A stretch of DNA of 11,313 nt from Hymenopellis radicata (Eukaryota; Basidiomycota; Agaricomycetes; Agaricales; Physalacriaceae), in contig JADNRX010001310.1 of NCBI GenBank assembly GCA_015501595.1, positions 1 to 11,313 of the forward strand, in the 5' to 3' direction. Below are positions 1 through 7,503 of the stretch, piece after piece (the first letter of the stretch is position 1; each line of letters begins with the position of its first letter). The notes beneath the pieces are model-generated. The model saw only the letters and a list, made by a program, of their open reading frames with translations. It ran no database searches and was not told the DNA's origin. Position numbers and translations under genes: made by a program.

Positions 1-146
1 CGTCAGACGGTGATTACCCAGTTTGGCCCGCTTCTCGTTTCTTCCAGCATTCGACTCCGAGTCTTCGGGAATCCTCTGGTGACGTGCAAAGAACGTACAT
101 AACAACTTGACTTGCATCTTGACGATCTTATCGACCACGACTCGCC
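1..146 (+). promoter_or_regulatory. 5' flank of the BAG-domain gene
   Basis: This stretch precedes the first ATG of the BAG-domain gene and carries no coding pattern I can support on either strand. The sequence around 130-150 (pyrimidine and C/A rich, ending in CGCCATGTT) is an acceptable fungal start context. I see no clear TATA element. It may also hold the end of an upstream transcript, because the window begins here. Confidence 0.35.
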
Positions 147-1180
147 ATGTTCGGTGGAAATCCCTTCTACAGATCCGCCCCCAACAACTCTGGTGGTTAC
201 TATCCATATGGCCACGCTCAGCAGCCGGTACCGCAAACAATCCATTCTATCCTTATCAACCCCCTAATCAATCCCACGATGCTCGCCGTGCCGAATATGA
301 GCGAGAGCTGGAGCGTCAACGACGAGCACAACAGTATTTACCAGACGACTACGATGCTGAAGCCCGCTACAGTCAACCGCCAGACGATTACGGCTTTGGG
401 AGAAATCTGAACACCTGGGAACGAGTAGGTTCCTGCCTTGGTTTTCTGATTCTAGCCTAACTCGTATCCTCAGGACAGATCGCGGACAAGATCTCAAGAG
501 CCTCATCAATGCCATTCCTATCCAAACTCCATCCGCCCCTCGCATGCCTGAACCCCATGTGTTCCAGCCACCTGCGTACCACGCAGAGCAGCTGCATCCT
601 GAGTATGCTATACTCAGTCGAGGCAGAATGGCAATGCGGTACCCACACGACAATCATCGTCTCCTTCACGTGCAAGTGCATCACCCCAACCAAGCCCACA
701 AGTCGCGCCTTCTTCTTCATCCCCTTCACCTGCACCCGCTGCAATTAATTCGCACACACGAACACGTCCAGGATTCGTTGTCTGCGATCGCTGCCGTAGA
801 AGCAAAGTTTAACGATTTCAAGAAAGCATTTACATGGCCACCACGAATAGATTTTGATTGCAACGGCGAGATAATATCCCTTGCCATCGATGGGCCAGAG
901 TCGAATCCTCGACCTCCGGCGAAACTGGCTTACACGACAACAAAACAAGCCAATCCACGCATATAACGAGATGCTGAACAGGCTTCTTGTTAATCTTGAT
1001 GCAATAGAGAGCTGGGGAGAGCCCAGTGTCAGGGAAAGACGACGTGGTGTTGTTTCCATTGTAGAAGCGGAGGCTGGCATACTAGAACGTAGCTGGAAGA
1101 GGGTATGGGAGGGGCGAAGTGCTGAAGAAGAGGAAGAAGGAGAGGTCAAAGCTATCCTCACGCCATCAGAGACTGATTGA
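147..1180 (+). CDS. BAG-domain protein (Hsp70 cochaperone-like), frame interrupted
   Basis: Likely a fungal BAG-domain protein; BAG domains bind the Hsp70 ATPase domain and promote nucleotide release. Start ATG is at 147 (MFGGNPFYRSAPNN). The N-terminus is Y/P/N rich with a second NPFY (NNPFYPYQPP), then a charged helix (ARRAEYERELERQRRAQQ), an intron from 425, a Ser/Pro/Ala-rich linker, and a C-terminal helical BAG-like region (SLSAIAAVEAKFNDFKKAF, KPIHAYNEMLNRLLVNLDAI, VVSIVEAEAGILERSWKRV). TGA is at 1178-1180. The coding signal does not stay in one frame: apparent breaks lie near 228-236, 474-498, 622-623, 771-772 and 942-945. The first could instead be a 74-nt intron (228-301), and the second an intron of 74 nt (425-498) rather than 49 nt (425-473). 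The family call rests on the helical C-terminus and the overall architecture. Whether the gene is functional cannot be told from sequence alone. Confidence 0.6.
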
Positions 1181-1539
1181 AATACGTTTACAGGATACCG
1201 TATATGATTACTGTATTCGTAGTTGGTGACATTTCAATCATCATAACCAAGTTCGATCAAATGGTGGTATAGTATTCACGATAAGTACTACGCAAGGGCT
1301 TACAACGAGAAATCGATACACGGAAGAACAAGCGAGGCATTCTAGTGGCACCGTATAAAAATATACAAGATTCCATGCTATCGTCCGATAGTGAAAACGA
1401 AAGCGTGTAAGGGTACAACGAGCTAGCTGGCACAACAAACGAAAGCGATAGTAAGTGATATATAGTAAAAAATAGAGGTCATGATAAAGGTCGTAAATCA
1501 TAAATCAAGTCCACGACGTGTGTCGTGGAAGACAAGATA
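1181..1539. other. Convergent intergenic spacer (3' flanks of the BAG and Rad21 genes)
   Basis: About 360 bp separate the BAG stop codon from the Rad21 stop codon, which face each other. No open frame here has a plausible coding pattern. It is AT-richer than its neighbours and should contain both polyadenylation regions. Visible small structures are a GTATA-AAAA-TATAC inverted repeat at 1353-1366, two copies of AACGAAAGCG near 1395 and 1438, a TAAATCA tandem pair at 1494-1507, and the stronger hairpin at 1510-1529. Confidence 0.6.
1510..1529. repeat. 8-bp perfect inverted repeat with a 4-nt loop
   Basis: TCCACGAC, loop gtgt, GTCGTGGA. On the Rad21 strand it begins 10 nt after the stop codon, so it would lie at the start of the 3' UTR as a stem-loop. 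It could affect 3'-end formation or be a palindromic protein site; the sequence alone does not decide. Confidence 0.6.
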
Positions 1540-3853
1540 TCAAAGTCGCATGGAAGAGGCGAGAGATCTGGCCACGGATGGTTGCCGCGAGGTAGCCCGG
1601 GAGGGAGCATGGCTCTGGGGTGCGTATTGCTGCTGATTATCCCACAGTTTGTCCTTCGCCCGAATTTGAATATTTTCGAACGGACCATCTTGAGTGAGTT
1701 TGACGCAGTCCCGCGTTCCAAGAACAAGCAGCTCAAAGAAGAACGAGGCTGCTGCACGGCGTGAGGCCTAGTAAGTAGTGAGCTTATGTTTTGGTCAGAT
1801 GAACATGGAATATCACCTTGTCAGCCATCCTCTGGAAGCCAAGGACCTTTTCATCATCGGCACCTTCCAAAGGTTTGAGTTCTCGCCTGACAATGCCCAG
1901 CGCCTTGATAGTATTTTTGCTGTAGCCTTTGCCTTCAACATCAGCAGCTTCCTGCTCCTGATCGGCTAGCTGCGATTGAGTAGACGGCTTGACGTCGAAC
2001 ATGGCGATAGGACACGTCTCGTCAGCGTATGACTCCACAACATCATCCAATCCGTCGAAGCCAGGAGTGGACAGCCGACTTCGTTCCGAGGGCGCAACGG
2101 AAGCGCGTCCGTTCATCTCGCCACCGAGGTCTATATCTGCAGGTGGCACCTCAAGTTGGAAATCGTCTATATGTCCCGATTGATCCCCAAAGTCAAACCC
2201 GCCATCCGGCCCCATGCTAGCTCGTCCAAGCTCGCTCCCAAACCCGACGCTAGGAGCCAAGCTACCTTCACGTCGTGCTTGCTCGACGTCGTCCTCGTCC
2301 AGCTTCTGGCGTTTTGATGAGGGGGCTTTATCCGGAGATAAAGTGCGCTTTTTGGGACGGCCAGACATGGGCTTTAGAAACATTTCAGCGAGTTCCGGAG
2401 CCAATCCTGCCGGTGCCGTGCACAGAAAAGTTCCTTGAGGCGTTACTTTCGTAGGCAAGAAATGAGCAATGGGGTCATTGCGAATTTCGAGAAGACGCAT
2501 GACAATAGCTGACCGAGGAAGGAAGTGAGGTTCAATGAGGATGTCGCTCAGATCCTTTTTGACGGCGGGACCCAAACCATTTCTACCAGTTCTCCCAGGT
2601 CCACCAGCAAGCTCCGTCTCCTCGTCAATGATCTGCTTCTTTTCCTTAAACTTCTTGGGGGCCTTCTTCGGGAACGGCTGCAGGTTGCTGTCGACTTGAA
2701 CGTCAGGCGGAGGAGTGACAGGAACGTCTGTCAGAGGGGAGGCTGCAATGGTATGTTAACAACGGTGCGGTTATTGGCTATAAAGCTCTTACAAGCTCGC
2801 GAAGGTGAACGATCTTGGCCAGGCGTCTTCTCTCCGTCGGCAGCGATGTCAGGCAGGTCGAAACCGATACCGAACTCTCCCATATTGATGTCGTCGAAAT
2901 TTGGCATGTCAACGTTCATGTCGTTGTCAAAGGGATGTTCGGAAACGCCCCGGCTCTTGCTGCGGTTCGACATGAGATCAAGGTCCATACCACCATCGCC
3001 CATGAGATGAGAACCAATGGAGTCGTTCCCGACGACAGCATCGCGACCGACACCAACACTACCAGCGACACTGAGATTATCCATGTCTACATCCATGTTA
3101 CCGTCCGGGCCAAAGTCAATGCCCAAGTCCACGTCTTGAGATCCAATGCCTCCTTCATCATCGAAGAAGTCAAACTCCATACCGAAGTTGTCACTGGGAG
3201 GAAGCGTGATGTCGGCTGCTCTCGCCAGATGTTGACGGCCGTCCGGTAGTTGGCGACGCGGTTCATTATCGGCTTCGTCCCTACGGGCAAGTCAGACGGC
3301 CTCATGACTCCGAGATGGTAGACTCACCAGTTTAAATCTGGCAGGGACATATTGATGTTGAATTCGTTCTGTTCGAGAGTGATAGCTGCTTTGCTTGCTA
3401 TGAGTCCCTCGCCCATATCAACCGCTCCGGGACGGAACGCCTGAGTGACATTAGTGCTTTAAGGGGGAATTTAAGACTACAAACTTACCATCTTGATCTT
3501 GAGAAGCGCCTCGTTACAATCTTCGAGAAGATATTTCGCTTTACGACTATATATGCGCACAACACCGAGGAGAAGCTGCCCGCTCAGACGAAGGGCCATG
3601 ATTTCAACATCTTGGCCCATAATGGCGCCTGGCCAGAAAGTAAGGACGGGCAATGGTTGGAGATCAATAGGAGGACGCACCGACTGACTCTTCAATATCG
3701 GTCTGCAAGGTTTGTGTTTTCGATAGTTTGCGTTCCATGTGTGCTGCAAGCCATACCCGTCCCAATGGCCCGCGACGCGAGAGGATAGCCTCTGAATAGA
3801 ACTACAACAACGATGAGCGGCCAAATGAGTCAAGGACTGGAAATACATGCCAT
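1540..3853 (-). CDS. rad21: Cohesin subunit Rad21/Scc1 (alpha-kleisin)
   Basis: Rad21/Scc1 closes the cohesin ring by bridging Smc3 (N-terminus) and Smc1 (C-terminus), and is cut by separase at anaphase. The N-terminal kleisin domain is unmistakable: [75 protein letters not shown]. An Asp/Met-rich acidic middle follows, then the conserved [10 protein letters not shown] segment and a C-terminal winged-helix region ending [19 protein letters not shown]. Exons: 3851-3853, 3681-3801, 3489-3628, 3328-3440, 2793-3280, 1817-2742, 1540-1767. They sum to 2019 nt (672 residues) with every junction in phase and no internal stop. The start rests on an ATG-only first exon and a GC-AG intron (3802-3850), because no in-frame ATG lies directly before FYSEAIL. 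ExxR candidates for separase include EPRR near residue 132. Divergent from the PPR gene. Confidence 0.95.
3802..3850 (-). other. Probable GC-AG intron directly after the Rad21 start codon
   Basis: On the minus strand the sequence reads AAGG-ATG|gcatgt ... gttgttgtag|TTCTATTCAG. The 49-nt length matches the other introns of this gene (47-52 nt), the junction restores MFYSEAIL, and the whole CDS is then a multiple of three. The donor is the common fungal GTATGT with C in place of T at position 2. A GT-AG alternative using GTATTT at 3846 gives the wrong phase. A base error at this position is the other possibility. Confidence 0.6.
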
Positions 3854-4058
3854 CCTTGGCTAGAAGACGTGGCCAGGTAATAGAAAGAGGTCTATACAAG
3901 AGTGAAACAGATTTTTGCGTGAAAAACGCCAAAGGACACGCTCGTCGCGGCGTTCGATGATGAGGGTGTCGCGCAAGGAGTAATTGTGGCACGTGCGCAA
4001 AGCCAACAACAAATACGACCCAAAGAAAAAGGCACAGCCACCGAAGGGAAAAGCAGCG
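3854..4058. promoter_or_regulatory. Divergent promoter between Rad21 and the PPR gene
   Basis: Only 205 bp separate the proposed start codons of two divergently transcribed genes, so both promoters and 5' UTRs must fit here. A palindromic CACGTG (bHLH-type E-box) sits at 3990-3995, 64 bp from the PPR start. A GCGTGAAAAACGC stretch near 3917-3929 has inverted GCGT/ACGC ends. No clear TATA box is present. Short open frames in this region lack coding character. Confidence 0.5.
3990..3995. promoter_or_regulatory. CACGTG E-box-like palindrome
   Basis: Exact CACGTG in the divergent promoter. Fungal bHLH factors recognise this hexamer, but a 6-mer can occur by chance, so function is only inferred from its position. 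Confidence 0.3.
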
Positions 4059-5895
4059 ATGTTGTCGTCCACAGCGCGAACGTCGCTGAAACGCGGTCCA
4101 ACGCGGGTTCTGCAGAACGTGTCTGTTTCTTCCGCAAGCAAGTCCAAGCAGCGTCCTTCTCTTCTCTTCTAACCACCGTGTAGGATGTCCTCGCCGCCAT
4201 TACACTGCTGTTGCCCTTCAGCAGGACCCGTCAGAAAATACCAGCGCGCCACTTACAAACCTTCGCAGTAACCCATACACCTTCACCCCGGATACATCCT
4301 TCCAGCAGACACAAAATGGCACCGTCGTCGCCCGTTACAATCAAAGGCTCTTCATGCAATTCAGTCGTCGAAATAGCGTCGGATGTTTTGCAACTGCTGC
4401 AGAGATGAAACGTGAGGGCGTCGTGCCCAACACAGAAACCTATAACATTTTGTTGGGTGTTGCTTGCGCACACGCGACAGCTCTCGACTGTTTTGCCATT
4501 CATGAAGACATGCTTTCAGTGGGTATACAGCCCAACCTGGAGACGTACAACCTAATGCTAAGGGTATGTCTCATGTTTTGTGTTTTGATACGCTATTAAA
4601 GCACCTCACAGAGCTGTTTCGATAGTCGACAATTTTGGTTCGTCATGGAGGAAATGAAGAAGAGGGATATCCCACCCTCGAACGAAACCTACCACACCCT
4701 CATCACTTATTTTTTGAACGAAAAGAACCTGGAGATGCCGATACGCTATTTGCAGGAGATGCGCAGCGCTAACATCGCTCCGACTCTCGACACCATAGTG
4801 TCCGTCGTCGAAACTTTCGCCAAGCTGGGCTATAGCCGACTCGCTTTGGAGTTAGCTCAAGATTTCGAGACGTCCAGCCCAAGACTGCTGGGAAGCCAAG
4901 TTTGGATGTCCTGTCTGGCATCAGCCGCCGAATCTCTCTGGGTATGTCCACTTACTCATGCGCGTCTTGTTAATCAATGCTTGTCCTAGGGCGCTGGTAC
5001 TGAGGAATGTTGGGACATCGTCGTTTCAAAACTGAATCTGCCGGTTAGCGAAGGGGTATGTCTTGCCGTGCTTAGAACAGCTGCGCGCAACGCTCTTCCA
5101 GCGCTTGCTACGAAAGCCATCACCGAAATATCCAACTCGAAGCTCCCCATAAAGGAGTACCACTTCATTCCTCTCATAAAAGCCTTCGCCGATGGCAACG
5201 GACTGAAAACTGCTATACAAGCACTTCCCTTTGTGCGATCATATGGCATAGAACCCAGAATGTCCACGGTGAAGCCTATATTCGATGTCCTCAAAGGGGA
5301 CGTGGACGTCCTGGACAGTGTTTGGACGTACCTCGACGAGATGCACGCTGCCGGGCAAGCCATTGAAGTTGCTGCTATGAACGCTGTGGTGCAGGCTGCG
5401 GTCTTGCTTGGGGATCTGCAGCGCGCTATGGGGGCTTACAAGAGTTTCGGGGACTACAATATTGTCCCCAATCGGGACACGTTCCGCTACCTACTGGATG
5501 GTGCCATTGCGGCGGCCCACCGTGATCTTGGCGACCTCCTCCTTCAGAGTATGGCGGATTTGAACATCGATCCCGACGCCACTACATTCGAACAGATGAT
5601 TAAACTTCATCTCACTCAAGAGATTTACGACGATGCCTTCGACTATCTTGAGAGGATCAAGGCTGCCCAAATTGTACCGCCGGTGAGCGTATATGAGGCC
5701 ATCGCACTAAAGTGCGCCATGCATGGGGATAGTCGTTACCCACTGCTGGTGTCAGAGATGCGAGAGCTTGGACATCCCATCGCACGAAGTTTCCTTCAGA
5801 CTCTTACGCGTTACAGCGAAGCAGCGGAGAGGGGGGGGAGCACAGAGATTGTAGGTGAAGGAGAGGACGCGAGGCCATTAGATTATACTTCATGA
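4059..5895 (+). CDS. Pentatricopeptide repeat (PPR) protein, probably mitochondrial
   Basis: PPR proteins bind RNA in organelles and act in processing, stability or translation. Here 35-residue helical repeats are visible: [66 protein letters not shown], then further weaker repeats up to [19 protein letters not shown]. The start at 4059 gives [13 protein letters not shown], rich in Arg/Ser/Thr without acidic residues, as in a mitochondrial presequence; HYTAVALQQ follows soon after. Best model: 4059-4095, 4184-4563, 4612-4941, 4990-5895, 550 residues, all in phase. The last two introns are 48 nt with GTATGT donors and are secure; the first (4096-4183, 88 nt, CTAAC before TAG) is inferred, because the frame containing ATG 4059 stops at 4170. 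The frame from 4184 to 5895 shows no break. The RNA target is unknown. Confidence 0.8.
4157..4170. repeat. TTCTC short tandem repeat (about 2.8 copies)
   Basis: TTCTC-TTCTC-TTCT lies where the 5' part of the PPR gene changes frame. It can be the pyrimidine tract of the first intron (CTAAC and TAG follow at once). If this stretch is coding instead, loss of one 5-nt unit would by itself explain the frame change. Confidence 0.5.
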
Positions 5896-6028
5896 TGCAT
5901 AATTGAATATTGACTTGTTGGTGCGGCACCGGTCACTGTCAGAGTCAGGTGTTGTAACGTCCAACTCCGAATACTGAATAGGTTATCTTGCATCCTTCTC
6001 TCATCTCTGCAGCGTGATTGCTTGATCA
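5896..6028. other. Intergenic spacer, PPR 3' flank and R3H-gene promoter
   Basis: 133 bp between two genes on the same strand. No coding pattern, hairpin or known element is visible. It must hold the PPR 3' end and the upstream region of the R3H gene. Confidence 0.5.
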
Positions 6029-7351
6029 ATGGAGGGCGCTACCACCGTTGTCTCTAATGCACCACATCCGGCGCCTTTCGCGTCAAAACAAGATCCAGTC
6101 CCCTTATCGTTCCCCGCTATTCTGCGCAATCCCGGTCTCAATGACCGCTTCGCCCATCTCACTGGCGCTCGGGCAGCTTCGCCCTCTGTTACTGTGAAGA
6201 AACTCAGACGGAGAGATGAAAACGATGGGAAGAGATGGGTCAGAAGGAAAGAGAACGGTATGCACACCGCCGGTTTTATAGCCGTTTCTAGCCTGATTGG
6301 CCAATGTCGCAGATAGATTTGTCGGCAACCCGCACATCGTCCTTGCTACGAGGCAGGATTACGGTGCACAGCTCCCCAAAGTCAAATCGACCTTTCCCGA
6401 ACCTCTGCCAACATACCTCCCGCGCACCGCGAAGCTTCCAGCCACTGGGTCTTCTGTGGTCGATCCAAGCTCCGCCAATTATGGGCGCTTCTCGCTCAGC
6501 CTCAAAGGTATGAGGAGGGAACTGCGCAGATCGGGCCGACGCGCCCAATTTCTTGTTCGAGATGTCGAGCAAGCCATGACGGACTGGCTGGCCACCGCCG
6601 GCGCAGTCCTCGCCTCAGACGGCCCTCAGTCCATGGGATCAGAGCGCCAAATGATTGGTGAATGTCAGACAATTCACGAAGTCTCTCGAACGCCCTTCCA
6701 ACTAGTCTGGAGCTGCGATGACGATCCTTTTGCCCGCTATGTCGTGCACTGTTGCGCCGGTATCATGAAGTCGTCAGCTACAGTAAGTCGAGGTTATGAT
6801 GCTGACGACGAACACGGATCTGACGCCAATATGACAGGCAAAGAAGTTTCTGGGGAGCGCTTCACATATCTACTGCGTCCCAACGTAACACGCCCCGATT
6901 TTTTTGCACCCGGTGCTATTGCTACCCTCCGGTCACAGACATAGACACTTCCTCTCAGTTTGACACCGAATCAGACTTCACCGACTTGGATTCGTTTTCC
7001 GAAGTCGATGAAGTCGCCTCTCTTGCTGCATCGTCCAGGGAGTCCCTTGTTCACGTCACGGAAGAAGATTCAGAGGAAGCCTGGTCTGTGAGTGGAGGAA
7101 CGGACGTGGAGGCCGATTTATCGGCAATGAACAAGTAGTTTCTGCCTTGGGGTCTCTGACTATTGGGACTCCCAACGGTACGCCAAGACGACCCTTGCCT
7201 ACTCGCGCACGAACCTCGCATACCAAGCCAGACAGTAATACGCTCCAGCTCATCCCCGTCACGTTCTCCAGCACGTCTATCATTCACTCCCAGGCGGCGT
7301 CCAACGGTTACACCCTCCAAGCCTTCGTTTTATGCATATTTATTCTCTTGA
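6029..7351 (+). CDS. R3H-domain protein with R3H-associated N-terminal region, frame interrupted
   Basis: R3H domains bind single-stranded nucleic acid and are named for an R-x3-H motif. The start at 6029 gives MEGATTVVSNAPHPAP. An N-terminal block (KRWVRRKEN, then RFVGNPHIVLATRQDYGAQL, TFPEPLPTYLPR) is followed by FSLSLKGMRRELRRSGRRAQ and FLVRDVEQAMTDWL, which I recognise as the fungal R3H-associated region. The R3H core reads DPFARYVVHCCA, then in a shifted frame RYHEVVSYS, so R-YVV-H is present. After it come YLLRPNVTRPD, an acidic tail (DTSSQFDTESDFTDLDS) and a basic Ser/Pro tail ending SFYAYLFS with TGA at 7349-7351. Introns are 6258-6312 and 6783-6837, 55 nt each. Frame breaks lie at 6757-6758, 6925-6927, 7123-7124 and about 7237-7241. 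As deposited, the frame terminates early. R3H family assignment is fairly firm; cellular role unknown. Confidence 0.7.
6757..6758 (+). other. Apparent -1 frame break in the R3H core
   Basis: Upstream the frame reads RYVVHCC-A; downstream conserved-looking RYHEVVSYS sits in the next frame and joins exactly to the 6783-6837 intron. One more C in this CC run (CC to CCC) would join both parts. Confidence 0.65.
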
Positions 7352-7503
7352 CATCAACATAGCATGCCATAACTGTATTCATATGTCTATCATAGTTCGA
7401 TTCAGTCGATAAGTACTGTAAATAGGTGTAGTACATGTTGTGTTGTCCGCAAAAAATGTTACAACTGTCCGATGGTCCATAAGTTAAGCATAATGATGGC
7501 TGC
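7352..7503. other. Convergent spacer between the R3H and chitin synthase genes
   Basis: About 150 bp of AT-rich sequence holding both 3' ends. On the plus strand TGTAAATA at 7417-7424 matches the Puf3-type RNA motif and would lie in the R3H-gene 3' UTR. Nothing else stands out. Confidence 0.5.

Noticed and set aside
228..301. A 74-nt intron in the BAG gene in place of a frame break
   Set aside because: Phases fit and a CTAAT is present, but it would remove NNPFYPYQPPN, which repeats the NPFY of the N-terminus, and it is longer than the typical introns here; kept only as an alternative.
1353..1366. GTATA-AAAA-TATAC inverted repeat as a terminator or promoter
   Set aside because: Short, purely A/T-type palindrome in an AT-rich 3' spacer; expected by chance.
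2525..3249. Plus-strand open frames of 144-161 residues opposite Rad21
   Set aside because: They are antisense shadows of the Rad21 exons, whose splice phases and conserved motifs are consistent.
3984..4172. Open frames before the PPR gene (from 3984, 3986 and 4211) as separate small genes
   Set aside because: They are Lys/Gln-rich or patternless and overlap the divergent promoter and the PPR 5' exon; only the part from ATG 4059 resembles a presequence.
4986..5363. Minus-strand open frame of 125 residues opposite the PPR gene
   Set aside because: Antisense shadow of an uninterrupted PPR exon; no recognisable motif.
6838..6890. Splicing 6783-6837 from the frame that runs SSAT into the donor
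   Set aside because: It leads to a stop at once, whereas the neighbouring frame gives SYS-KEV and continues into YLLRPNVTRPD; this is why a frame break at 6757 is called.
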